Of a stretch of 23,847 nt of DNA, positions 1 to 6,715 are shown piece after piece. Numbering within the stretch: position 1 is the first letter of the stretch; each line of letters opens with the position of its first letter. A program made the translations under genes and the position numbers. The DNA is from an uncultured Oscillibacter sp. (lineage in GTDB: Bacteria > Bacillota > Clostridia > Oscillospirales > Oscillospiraceae). The stretch lies in contig NZ_CAJUBK010000038.1 in NCBI RefSeq assembly GCF_910584465.1, positions 1 through 23,847 of the forward strand, written 5' to 3'. The notes under the pieces were generated by a model. It was not told the origin of the DNA, searched no databases, and saw nothing but the letters and a program-made list of their open reading frames with translations.

Positions 1-223
1 GGGGGTTCATGAGGATGGCGGCGTCCAGCCCCACGTTGTAGGGGTTCTCCTGGACGAACTTCTTCCACCAGGCGCGCTTGACGTTGTTTTTGAGCTCCAC
101 GCCCAGGGGGCCGTAGTCCCAGCTGTTGGCGAGGCCGCCGTAGATCTCGCTGCCGGGGAAGACGAAGCCCCGGCCCTTGCACAGGGCGACGATCTTCTCC
201 ATGGTCTTCTCGGTGTTTTTCAT
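1..223 (-). CDS. glyS: Glycyl-tRNA synthetase, dimeric class II type (N-terminal 74 codons only)
   Basis: This is the first part of a glycyl-tRNA synthetase, which attaches glycine to tRNA-Gly in the cytoplasm. The gene runs off the left edge of the window. Residues 17-40 read GRGFVFPGSEIYGGLANSW followed by DYGPLG, the hallmark N-terminal block of the alpha2 (eukaryote-like) GlyRS found in many Firmicutes, not the alpha/beta tetrameric GlyQ/GlyS type. The ATG at 221-223 is preceded by AAGGAG about 10 nt upstream, which fixes the start. A T-box leader and its own promoter lie directly upstream, so expression should respond to uncharged tRNA-Gly. Catalytic motifs 2 and 3 lie outside the window. 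The assignment is by recognition of the N-terminal block. Confidence 0.95.
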   Translation of the reverse strand, partial: MKNTEKTMEKIVALCKGRGFVFPGSEIYGGLANSWDYGPLGVELKNNVKRAWWKKFVQENPYNVGLDAAILMNP

Positions 224-256
224 CGTGGCTACACTCCTTATGATAAATGATAGATA

Positions 257-292
257 AAGGAAAACGCCCCGAGCCTGGGATGGCTCAGGGCG
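257..292 (-). terminator. Regulated intrinsic terminator of the glyS T-box
   Basis: An 11-bp stem (282-292 with 265-275, including one U-G pair) has a 6-nt loop and is followed on the minus strand by TTTTCCTTT (257-264). It lies between the T-box core and the glyS ribosome site, the expected place for a T-box terminator whose 5' arm also takes part in the antiterminator. Confidence 0.88.
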
Positions 293-499
293 AACGTCGA
301 CCGTCCGTGGTCCCACCTGAATTCCCCCCGGGAGCGGGGAGCGCTCTGCCCGGTAACGGCGGGGGACCGGCGGGGCATTGCCTCCCCGCGGCGCGGGAAG
401 GGGCGCCAAGCGCTTCCCCTCCCGGGAGGGCTCGCACCGTCCGCCCTCTCTCTTTGCCGGGATGGGGGAGGCTCCTCCCCTTCATGGCCTTTGGACTTT
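257..499 (-). promoter_or_regulatory. T-box riboswitch leader of glyS
   Basis: Read 5' to 3' on the minus strand, the leader has, in order: AGAGAGAG (446-453); a Stem II-like hairpin (428-446, GGGC/GCCC with GGTGCGA in its loop); CCGTTA (354-359), the conserved Stem IIA/B element; the T-box core AGGTGGGACCACGG (305-318); and an intrinsic terminator (257-292) just before the glyS ribosome site. Uncharged tRNA should pair its NCCA end with UGGG (312-315) and favour the antiterminator. A candidate glycine specifier GGC lies at 456-458, directly before AAAGAGAG. The distance from the likely transcription start to AGAGAG is only about 45 nt, so Stem I is unusually short. The T-box class is secure; the Stem I fold and specifier are inference. 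Confidence 0.88.
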
Positions 500-503
500 C
501 GTC

Positions 504-532
504 ACTGTATCACATTTTCCCGGGATCGTCAA
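504..532 (-). promoter_or_regulatory. Sigma-A type promoter of glyS
   Basis: The minus strand shows TTGACG (527-532), a 17-bp spacer, and TACAGT (504-509) preceded by TGA, giving an extended -10. Transcription should start near 497. The match is five of six at -35, with ideal spacing, and it sits upstream of the T-box leader. Confidence 0.82.
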
Positions 533-559
533 GGGCAGGCTTTGGCCGGGGGCGTCCGG

Positions 560-735
560 GGATCGTCCCGCCGGGCATCCCATGCCCCTGGTCCGCGTCC
601 CCGCTCCCGTGGCCCCGCCGCCGCCTGTCCCCGCGGAGCCCGTCACCGCCCTCCCCGCCGGTGCGGCCGGATCTTCCGCCGCGGTGCCCGAACGGGGAGC
701 CGCCGCATCCGGGAGGGTTCCCCGTTCCAGACGGG
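560..735. other. Intergenic spacer between maa and the glyS promoter
   Basis: No convincing gene is visible here. It holds a small perfect hairpin (573-587, GGGCAT with a 3-nt loop) and a 9-bp inverted repeat (690-698 with 719-727) just past the maa stop. Neither is followed by a U-run, so neither is a good intrinsic terminator. Confidence 0.5.
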
Positions 736-1320
736 TCAAGTGTTCTGCCGCACCACCCGGCAGGGAGCGCCGAAGGCGATCGAGTTGTCGGGGATATCTT
801 TCGTGACGATGCTCCCTGCCCCGATCACGACATTGTCCCCGATCGTCACCCCGGGCATGAGGATGGCCCCGCCGCCTATCCAGACATGGTCTCCGATCGT
901 CACCGGGGCGGTCTGCGTCCTGCAGAACGCGAACGTCCCGTCTCCCCGGGGATCCCCGAACCGCTCGAGGGCATTGGTGGGATGGAAGGCGGTATATATC
1001 TGGACGTTCGGCGCGATCAGGGCATGATCGCCGATCACGATCTTGTTATCGTCCAAAAACGTGCAGTTCATGTTTACTTCGCAGCCGTCCCCAAAATAGA
1101 TGTTCTCCCCGTAATCGACATAGAAAGGGGCCGTGATCCAAAGATCCTTCCCCCTCCCGCCCAGCAGTTCGTCCAGGATGCGCTCTTTCGCCGCCGTGTC
1201 GGCAGAATCCGTCCGGTTGTAATCCCGGACCAGGTCTTTCGCCTTGTGCCACCGCGCCAGCAGTTCAGCGTCCCCGCAGTCATAAAGGAGCCCTGCCAGC
1301 ATCTTTTCTCGTTCCGTCAT
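736..1320 (-). CDS. maa: Sugar O-acetyltransferase, maltose/galactoside acetyltransferase family
   Basis: This 194-aa protein belongs to the left-handed beta-helix acetyltransferases that move an acetyl group from acetyl-CoA to a sugar hydroxyl (maltose/galactoside O-acetyltransferase type). An N-terminal helical part (about 1-60) starts with the usual MTEREKMLAG-like block. It is followed by hexapeptide repeats, including PVTIGDHVWIGGGAILMPGV and TIGDNVVIGAGSIVTKDIP. The catalytic His is H113 in TAFHPTN, and the C-terminal PCRVVR is typical. The ATG is preceded by CAGGAGGG at good spacing. The gene lies 120 nt after the DUF1275 gene in the same direction with no visible promoter or terminator between, so it may be the last gene of the hisS operon. 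The physiological substrate cannot be told; the symbol is by family only. Confidence 0.9.
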   Translation of the reverse strand: MTEREKMLAGLLYDCGDAELLARWHKAKDLVRDYNRTDSADTAAKERILDELLGGRGKDLWITAPFYVDYGENIYFGDGCEVNMNCTFLDDNKIVIGDHALIAPNVQIYTAFHPTNALERFGDPRGDGTFAFCRTQTAPVTIGDHVWIGGGAILMPGVTIGDNVVIGAGSIVTKDIPDNSIAFGAPCRVVRQNT

Positions 1321-1440
1321 GATATCCCTCCTGAAAGATAGCGGCCCGCGTCCGCGTGGGACCGGGCCCGGCCGCTCCGGGATACGCCCTCCCGCGGCGG
1401 CTCCGCCGGGGCCGCCGGCCCTGGCGGCCCGTTCTCCCTG

Positions 1441-2100
1441 TCACCGGCCCTGCTGGCGGACGAGATCCCTCCTCCTTCCCGGCAGCTGGGACACCGCCGG
1501 GAGGACCAGCAGCGGCAGGCACCCATAGATCCCCGGGATGCCCCACCGGCCCACGCACCACCAGCCCCAGGCCGCCCCCAGATGGAAGCACAGCAGGGTC
1601 CCGCCATAGAACCTCAGCTTCCGCAGCTGCTCCGGGTCCCGGCCGCAGAGGTATTCCGTGGCCCCCTCCGTGAACTGGCGGAGGTTGTTGGTGGAGAAGA
1701 TGGTGGCGCAGGTGTACCCGGCGGCCTGGCTGTAGGCCACCCACTGCACCGCCGTGGCGAAGAACATGGGGTAGAGGGCCAGGATGGGGTCCGTCTCCGC
1801 CGGGATCCGGGCCAGCCCCAGGCAGGCGGCCAGATCGAGGCCGATGGCCCCCCAGCGGAGCCGGGCCATGTGCCCGGCCCGCCGCAGCAGCACCGCCAAA
1901 ACGATCCCGGCGGTATAGCACGCCGTCCCTCCCAGCCGGATCAGGGCGGGGCCCCAGGTCCCGTCCAGGCCGGACACCACCAGATAGAGGAGGTTGGAGG
2001 TCTCGGAGGAGCCGAAGGTCCCGCCCCGGGTCAGCAGGGCGTACACGCCGAAGAAGCCGCCTACCGCCGCCATGGCGTGATGGGCCCGGACCTCCGTCAT
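1441..2100 (-). CDS. YoaK / DUF1275 family membrane protein
   Basis: This is a 219-aa polytopic membrane protein with about six hydrophobic segments. Its N-terminal block GGFFGVYALLTRGGTFGSSE followed by TSNLLYL fits the DUF1275 (YoaK) family, whose members begin with a Gly-rich first helix and an N-x-x-N-like motif. Other supporting stretches are the WVAYSQAAGYT and FSTNNLRQ regions in the middle. The function of the family is not established. The ATG overlaps the aspS stop codon as ATGA (2097-2100), which indicates translational coupling to aspS. The C-terminus is basic (GRRRDLVRQQGR) and should be cytoplasmic. Family membership is moderately sure; no role can be assigned. Confidence 0.78.
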   Translation of the reverse strand: MTEVRAHHAMAAVGGFFGVYALLTRGGTFGSSETSNLLYLVVSGLDGTWGPALIRLGGTACYTAGIVLAVLLRRAGHMARLRWGAIGLDLAACLGLARIPAETDPILALYPMFFATAVQWVAYSQAAGYTCATIFSTNNLRQFTEGATEYLCGRDPEQLRKLRFYGGTLLCFHLGAAWGWWCVGRWGIPGIYGCLPLLVLPAVSQLPGRRRDLVRQQGR

Positions 2101-3890
2101 CCCTCCGGCTCCGCCAGAGCGATGTGCAGCTCGTCCAGCTGTTTCTTCGTCACCTCGCTGGGCGCGCCCATCATCGGGTCCTGCGCGTTCTTGTTCATGG
2201 GGAAGGGGATGATCTCCCGGATGGAGTCCTCCCCGGCCAGGAGCATCACCATCCGGTCCACGCCGGGGGCGATGCCTGCGTGGGGCGGCGCGCCGTAGGT
2301 GAAGGCGTTGTACATGGCGGGGAACTTGGCCTTCACGTCCTCCTCACCCAGCCGCACCAGCTCGAAGGCTTTCACCATGATCTCCGGGTCATGGTTGCGC
2401 ACCGCACCGGAGCTCAGCTCCACGCCGTTGCACACCAGGTCGTACTGGTCCGCCTTGATGGTCAGGGGGTCGATCTTCCCCTGTTCCGCCAGGAGGAGGG
2501 GCTCGATACCGCCGTTGGGCATGGAGAAGGGGTTGTGGCAGAACTCCAGTTCGCCGGACTCCTCGCCGATCTCGTACATGGGGAAGTCCACGATCCAGCA
2601 GAAAGCGTACTGTTCCTTGTCCATGTGCCCCGGCACCGCTGCGCCCAGGGTCTTGATCAGGACGCCCGCCGTCTTCTGGGCGGCGTTCAGGCTGCCGGCG
2701 GAGAGGGCCACGAAGTCATTGGGCTTCAGGTCCAGGGCGGAGACGACCTCGTCTTTGATGGGCTGGACGAACTTGGCGATGCCGCCCACGACCTCGCCCT
2801 TCTCGTCCAGGCGGAACCAGTAGGGCTTGCCGCCGGAGATGACCTCCACCTCCGCCAGGGCCTTGTCGATGGACTTCCGGGTCTCGTGGAAATCGCCGAC
2901 CACCACGGCCTTGATGGTCAGGGGCTCGGGGGCCTGCGCCGGGTCGAAGGGCGGGAACCCGCAGCCGTAGAGGGCGCCGGGCGCGTCCTTCACCCGCAGG
3001 TCGATGCGCAGGTCCGGCTTGTCGGTGCCGAAGGTCTCCATGGCCTCGGTATAGGTGATGCGCTGGAAGGGCGCGCCGCTGGCCCGGCCGTACTTGCCGT
3101 ACTTGGCGAAGATGGGGGGCAGCACGTCCTCGATGACGGCGAACACGTCCTCCTTGGAGGCGAAGGCCATCTCCATGTCCAGCTGGTAGAACTCCCCGGG
3201 GGAGCGGTCCGCCCGGGCGTCCTCGTCCCGGAAGCAGGGGGCGATCTGGAAGTAGCGGTCGAAGCCGGAGGTCATGAGGATCTGCTTGAACTGCTGGGGG
3301 GCCTGGGGCAGGGCGTAGAACTTGCCGGGGTGGTTCCGGGCGGGGACCAGGTAGTCCCGGGCCCCCTCGGGGGAGGAGGCGGTCAGGATCGGCGTGGTGA
3401 TCTCCAAGAACCCGTGGTCCTCCATGGCCTTGCGGATGGCGGAGACCACCTGGCAGCGCAGGACGATGTTGTCCTTCACCGCCGGGTCCCGCAGGTCCAG
3501 ATAGCGGTACTTGAGCCGCTGGGCCTCGTCGGCCTCCCGGCTGCGGTTGATCTGGAAGGGCAGCTCGTTGTGCCGGCAGCGGCCCAGGACCTCCACCTTC
3601 CCGGGGACGATCTCGATGTCGCCGGTGGGGAGCTTGGGGTTCTTGCTGTCCCGCTCCCGGACGGTCCCCTCCACGGAGATGGTGGACTCTTTGTTGATCG
3701 CCTTGAAGGTGTCGACCATCTCCTCGGTCTCGGCGACGATCTGGGTGGTGCCGTAGAAGTCCCGGAGGACGACGAAGGCCAGCCCTGCGCTGACGACGCG
3801 GATGTTCTCCATCCAGCCGGAGAGCTTGACCTGCTTTCCGGCGTCGGCGATGCGGAGTTCTCCGCATGTATGCGTGCGGTTCTGTGTCAT
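2097..3890 (-). CDS. aspS: Aspartyl-tRNA synthetase (bacterial type, with GAD insertion)
   Basis: This 597-aa class IIb synthetase charges tRNA-Asp. The N-terminal OB-fold anticodon-binding domain covers about 1-105. Motif 1 lies near FLEITTPILTASSPEGARDY (161-180). Motif 2 is FRDEDARADRSPGEFYQLD (220-238). The bacterial GAD insertion follows at about 290-410. Motif 3 is GIAPGVDRMVMLL (about 539-551), ahead of the typical tail PMNKNAQDPMMGAPSEV. Length matches bacterial AspRS. The reading frame stays open upstream, but the ATG at 3888-3890 is the right start: it begins the conserved N-terminus MTQNRTHTCGEL and has GGAAAGGAAG upstream. There is no T-box directly in front, so regulation is expected to come from the leader upstream of hisS. 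The gene overlaps the DUF1275 start by 4 nt. Confidence 0.97.
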   Translation of the reverse strand: MTQNRTHTCGELRIADAGKQVKLSGWMENIRVVSAGLAFVVLRDFYGTTQIVAETEEMVDTFKAINKESTISVEGTVRERDSKNPKLPTGDIEIVPGKVEVLGRCRHNELPFQINRSREADEAQRLKYRYLDLRDPAVKDNIVLRCQVVSAIRKAMEDHGFLEITTPILTASSPEGARDYLVPARNHPGKFYALPQAPQQFKQILMTSGFDRYFQIAPCFRDEDARADRSPGEFYQLDMEMAFASKEDVFAVIEDVLPPIFAKYGKYGRASGAPFQRITYTEAMETFGTDKPDLRIDLRVKDAPGALYGCGFPPFDPAQAPEPLTIKAVVVGDFHETRKSIDKALAEVEVISGGKPYWFRLDEKGEVVGGIAKFVQPIKDEVVSALDLKPNDFVALSAGSLNAAQKTAGVLIKTLGAAVPGHMDKEQYAFCWIVDFPMYEIGEESGELEFCHNPFSMPNGGIEPLLLAEQGKIDPLTIKADQYDLVCNGVELSSGAVRNHDPEIMVKAFELVRLGEEDVKAKFPAMYNAFTYGAPPHAGIAPGVDRMVMLLAGEDSIREIIPFPMNKNAQDPMMGAPSEVTKKQLDELHIALAEPEG

Positions 3891-3957
3891 AGTGTTGGCT
3901 TCCTTTCCGATAAAGTAGGGGGGATGTGAATATGAATTGTATATTAAAGCAGAATAA

Positions 3958-4476
3958 CTACGAATTGGAATCGGCAGATTGGGACATTTCCCACAGGAAG
4001 GCCCCCAATTCCCGGCCTTTCTCCTGGCCCTGGAAGACATAGAGGGGCAGCTCCCGCCCGAAGCCCCGCCACCAGCCGTTGATATGGAACCGGAGCATCC
4101 AGAGGGGCTGGTCCTGCCCGTCATAGGCGTAGAGGTCGATCTGATAGTCCTTTTCCGGGTCCAGCTCGGTGATCCGGTCCCCCTGGGGGAGGAAGCGCAG
4201 GACCACCTCCAGCGGGTTCCGGTGGAACCGGAGTTTCTCCAGCCGCTCCAGCACGGCGTCCATCTCCGGCTCTCCGGCGGCCAGGGACAGCTCTCCGTGG
4301 ACCACCCTGGGGAAGCCGGACTGAGGGAAGACGGAGATGACCAGATACGCTGGCGCCTCGCCGCCCATCAGGTCGTAGAAGTCCAGCGGCCGGGCGTACC
4401 ACACGGCCCAGAGAATCAGCAGGGCCAGCAGCCCCCAGCGGAGGGCCTTGCGGTGCTCCCGCAGAAATTCCTTCAT
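3958..4476 (-). CDS. Unknown single-pass membrane protein between hisS and aspS
   Basis: This 172-aa protein has no family I recognise. A short basic N-terminus (MKEFLREHRKALRW) leads into one hydrophobic segment (about residues 14-29, LLALLILWAVWYA). The rest is soluble and probably outside the membrane, with alternating charged and aromatic stretches (ELDPEKDYQIDLYAYDG, LWMLRFHINGWWRGFG) that look like a small beta-rich domain. The ATG lies 7 nt past the hisS stop, with GGGAG inside the hisS 3' end as ribosome site. The gene is therefore translated as part of the hisS-aspS transcript, with aspS starting about 67 nt downstream. The start and the reality of the gene are well supported by position and spacing; its function is not. 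Confidence 0.8.
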   Translation of the reverse strand: MKEFLREHRKALRWGLLALLILWAVWYARPLDFYDLMGGEAPAYLVISVFPQSGFPRVVHGELSLAAGEPEMDAVLERLEKLRFHRNPLEVVLRFLPQGDRITELDPEKDYQIDLYAYDGQDQPLWMLRFHINGWWRGFGRELPLYVFQGQEKGRELGAFLWEMSQSADSNS

Positions 4477-4483
4477 GGCTTCG

Positions 4484-5839
4484 TCACTCCCGGATGACGC
4501 TTCCCTGGTCCTTGGCGTCCAGCCCCGCCTTGATGCGGTAGATGGTCGCCTTGGGGTCCAGCTTCGTCTGCTCCCCGGTGGCCATGTCCTTGCAGGCCAC
4601 CACCCCGGCGCCGATCTCGTCTTCGCCCAGGAACACCACATAGGGGATCCCCAGCTTGTCCGCGTAGGAGATCTTCTGCTTGAACTTCTTCTCCTCGCAG
4701 TGGAGCTGGGCCCGGATGCCGTTGTCCCGGAGCTCCGTGGCGAAGGCGATGGCGGGGGAGAGGTCCTCCGTCATGGGCAGGATCAGCACGTCCGCCGGGG
4801 CCGTGTTCAGCTCCATGTTCAGCATGCCCTGTTCCCCCAGGACGTAGAACAGCCGGGTCAGCCCGATGGAGATCCCCACGCCGGGGAGCCGTTTGTCCGT
4901 ATAATATCCCGCCAGGTCGTCGTACCGCCCGCCGGAGCAGACGGACCCGATCTCCGGGTGGTCCAGCAGCACCGTCTCATAGACGGTCCCGGTGTAGTAG
5001 TCCAGCCCCCGGGCGATGGACAGGTCCACGGCGAAGTTCTCCGCCGGCACGCCGAAGTCGGAGAGGTACCGCACCACGGTCTCCAGCTCGTCCAGCCCCT
5101 CGTCGAACACGGGGTCCCGGCCCCGCCGCTGCTCCAGGGCGGAGAGGATCTCCTCCGTGCTGCCGCCGGTGGAGAGGAAGCCCACGATCTCCCGGGCCTG
5201 CTCCGCGCTGAGGCCCAGGTCCCCGGTCAGGATGTCCTGGACCTTCCCGGCGCCGATCTTCTCCAGCTTGTCCACCGTCCGCATGATGTCCCCGGCCTTC
5301 TCCGTGAGGCCCAGGGAGGCGTAGAAGCCGTTGAGGATCTTGCGGTCGTTCACCCGGATGCGGAAGCGCCGGAGCCCCAGGGCGGTGAAGGTCCGGTAGA
5401 TGATGGCGGGGATCTCCGCCTCGTTGAGGATGGACAGCTTCCCGTCCCCGATGACGTCGATGTCCGCCTGGTAGAACTCCCGGAAGCGGCCCCGCTGGGC
5501 CCGCTCGCCCCGGTAGACCTTGCCGATCTGGAAGCGGCGGAAGGGGAAGGTGAGGTCGTTGTAGTGCAGGGCCACGTATTTCGCCAGGGGGACGGTCAGG
5601 TCGAAGCGGAGGGAGAGGTCCGTATCGCCCTTCTGGAAGCGGTAGATCTGCTTCTCCGTCTCGCCGCCGCCCTTGGCCAGCAGGACCTCGCTGGCCTCCA
5701 GGACGGGGGTGTCCAGGGGGGTGAAGCCATAGAGGCGGTAGGTCCTGCGCAGGATGTCCATGATGCGCTCCATCTGCTGCTGGGGGGCGGGGAGGAGCTC
5801 CATGAAGCCGGAGAGGGTACGGGGGGTCTGTTTCGCCAT
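4484..5839 (-). CDS. hisS: Histidyl-tRNA synthetase
   Basis: This 451-aa class II synthetase charges tRNA-His. Motif 2 is YRGERAQRGRFREFYQADID (109-128). The histidine-specific signature RGLDYYTG is at 277-284, followed by GGRYDDL (303-309). Motif 3, GISIGLTRL, is at 322-330. The C-terminal anticodon-binding domain runs from about 350. The frame is open upstream into the T-box terminator, but the ATG at 5837-5839, with AAAAGGAG about 9 nt upstream and the usual N-terminus (TPRTLSGFMELLP), is the start. It is the first gene of an operon with an unknown membrane protein, aspS, a DUF1275 gene and possibly maa. Expression should be controlled by the upstream T-box, whose discriminator-matching base fits tRNA-Asp better than tRNA-His. 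Confidence 0.97.
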   Translation of the reverse strand: MAKQTPRTLSGFMELLPAPQQQMERIMDILRRTYRLYGFTPLDTPVLEASEVLLAKGGGETEKQIYRFQKGDTDLSLRFDLTVPLAKYVALHYNDLTFPFRRFQIGKVYRGERAQRGRFREFYQADIDVIGDGKLSILNEAEIPAIIYRTFTALGLRRFRIRVNDRKILNGFYASLGLTEKAGDIMRTVDKLEKIGAGKVQDILTGDLGLSAEQAREIVGFLSTGGSTEEILSALEQRRGRDPVFDEGLDELETVVRYLSDFGVPAENFAVDLSIARGLDYYTGTVYETVLLDHPEIGSVCSGGRYDDLAGYYTDKRLPGVGISIGLTRLFYVLGEQGMLNMELNTAPADVLILPMTEDLSPAIAFATELRDNGIRAQLHCEEKKFKQKISYADKLGIPYVVFLGEDEIGAGVVACKDMATGEQTKLDPKATIYRIKAGLDAKDQGSVIRE

Positions 5840-5887
5840 GATACTGCTCCTTTTCTCATCGAGATGTTTGAGGTCCGGGAGGAGGGG

Positions 5888-5935
5888 CCCAAAAAGAGCG
5901 CCATCTCCCCAAACCGCTTTGGGACGATAGCGCTC
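5888..5935 (-). terminator. Regulated intrinsic terminator of the hisS T-box
   Basis: On the minus strand GAGCGCTATC (5926-5935) pairs with GATGGCGCTC (5896-5905), one pair being U-G. An inner stem CCCAAA/TTTGGG brackets GCGG. The hairpin is followed by TTTTT (5891-5895). It lies between the T-box core and hisS. Confidence 0.9.
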
Positions 5936-6131
5936 ATCGCTTCGTGGTGCCACCCAAATTCAAGGCTCGCGCCTCCTTTTGCCTCCTGTTACGGGGAGGG
6001 GCCGTGGACGTTTCCGCCCCCGCTCCGCCGCTGTCCTTCGTCCGGGCCGAACGGGGCCCTCTCAGCGGATGGGCCCCTCTCTGCGGGTCGGCGTTCGGAG
6101 TACTGCTGCGGCATCGTCGCGGTCCGATGCC
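5888..6131 (-). promoter_or_regulatory. T-box riboswitch leader of the hisS-aspS operon
   Basis: On the minus strand the leader shows AGAGAG (6077-6082); a perfect 7-bp Stem II (6071-6077 with 6053-6059) whose loop holds CGCTGAGA; CCGTAA (5989-5994) in place of CCGTTA; the T-box core GGGTGGCACCACGAAG (5940-5955); and a terminator (5896-5935). UGGC (5949-5952) would pair with a tRNA end GCCA, i.e. discriminator G73, as in tRNA-Asp; bacterial tRNA-His has C73. GAC, an aspartate codon, occurs at 6087-6089 and again at 6122-6124 in the loop of a perfect 7-bp hairpin (6110-6131) at the very 5' end. As in the glyS leader, only about 47 nt separate the likely start from AGAGAG. The class is secure; specifier choice and Stem I fold are open. 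Confidence 0.9.
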
Positions 6132-6135
6132 TGTG

Positions 6136-6164
6136 ATTATATGCGCTTTCCCCGCGGATGTCAA
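6136..6164 (-). promoter_or_regulatory. Consensus sigma-A promoter of the hisS operon
   Basis: The minus strand carries TTGACA (6159-6164), a 17-bp spacer and TATAAT (6136-6141): a perfect match to the housekeeping consensus. Transcription should begin around 6128-6131, which sets the 5' end of the T-box leader. Confidence 0.93.
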
Positions 6165-6268
6165 GCGCTCAGGCCCAAATGGGCGCACGGATACAAGGCA
6201 CGCCGCCGCTCCGGCCCGCCGCCGGGGCCGGGACGCGCCCGATCCTCCGCCTCCTCCGGCGGGAGGGC

Positions 6269-6685
6269 CTAGGCCAGGGGGCGGGAGGAGGAGGGGTTCA
6301 CGATGAGCCGCCAATCCAGGTCGCCCCGGGAGAGCCCCAGGACCAGCATCTCCGCCGTGGCGATGTTGCTGGCGAAGGGCACGCGGTTCTGGTCGCAGAG
6401 CCGGGAGATATAGGAGATGTCGTCGGCCCGGGCCTCGTTGGCGGGGTCGTTGAAGAACAGCACCATGTCGAACTCGTTGTAGGAGATGCGGGCGCCGATC
6501 TGCTGGCTGCCGCCGTGGGCGTAGGTCAGGAAGCAGTGGACGTCCAGGCCCGTGGCGTCGGCGATCATGTGGCCGGTGGTGTTGGTGGCGTAGAGCTGGT
6601 GCCGGGCCAGGATCCCGGCATAAGCGGTGCAGAATTGGACCATCAGTTCCTTTTTGTTGTCGTGGGCCATCAGAGCGATGTTCAT
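6269..6685 (-). CDS. mgsA: Methylglyoxal synthase-like protein lacking key catalytic residues
   Basis: This 138-aa protein has the full MgsA fold: N-terminal IALMAHDNKK (D9 matches E. coli Asp20), ATNTTG (33-38) at the phosphate loop, FFNDP (77-81), and a C-terminal NIATAEMLVLGL and GDLDWR typical of clostridial MgsA. True MgsA turns dihydroxyacetone phosphate into methylglyoxal. Here the catalytic GGDQ reads GGSQ (58-61), so the Asp equivalent to E. coli Asp71 is Ser60. The phosphate-binding Ser-Gly of SGP is Thr-Tyr (54-55). The segment holding His98 (PHDPD) reads RADDI with no His. AHGGSQQ and the protein length look intact, so this is not decay but a changed active site. It follows a MinD-like gene, as mgsA does in many clostridia. 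The name is by homology; enzyme activity is doubtful. Confidence 0.82.
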   Translation of the reverse strand: MNIALMAHDNKKELMVQFCTAYAGILARHQLYATNTTGHMIADATGLDVHCFLTYAHGGSQQIGARISYNEFDMVLFFNDPANEARADDISYISRLCDQNRVPFASNIATAEMLVLGLSRGDLDWRLIVNPSSSRPLA

Positions 6686-6715
6686 ATCGTGCTCCTTTCC
6701 AGAAAAGTCAGGTAT

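Noticed and set aside
247..1341. Plus-strand open frame across the glyS leader and maa
   Set aside because: It runs through the T-box terminator and core and is antisense to a clear acetyltransferase; it is Pro/Arg-rich and has no ribosome site.
2124..3929. Long plus-strand open frame opposite aspS (about 600 codons)
   Set aside because: It is an antisense shadow of aspS caused by high GC; it has no recognisable motifs, has Val/Gly/His/Asp-skewed composition, and lacks a ribosome site, while aspS is certain.
5840..5953. N-terminal extension of the hisS frame
   Set aside because: The upstream codons lie in the T-box terminator and core; the ATG at 5837-5839 has the ribosome site and conserved N-terminus.
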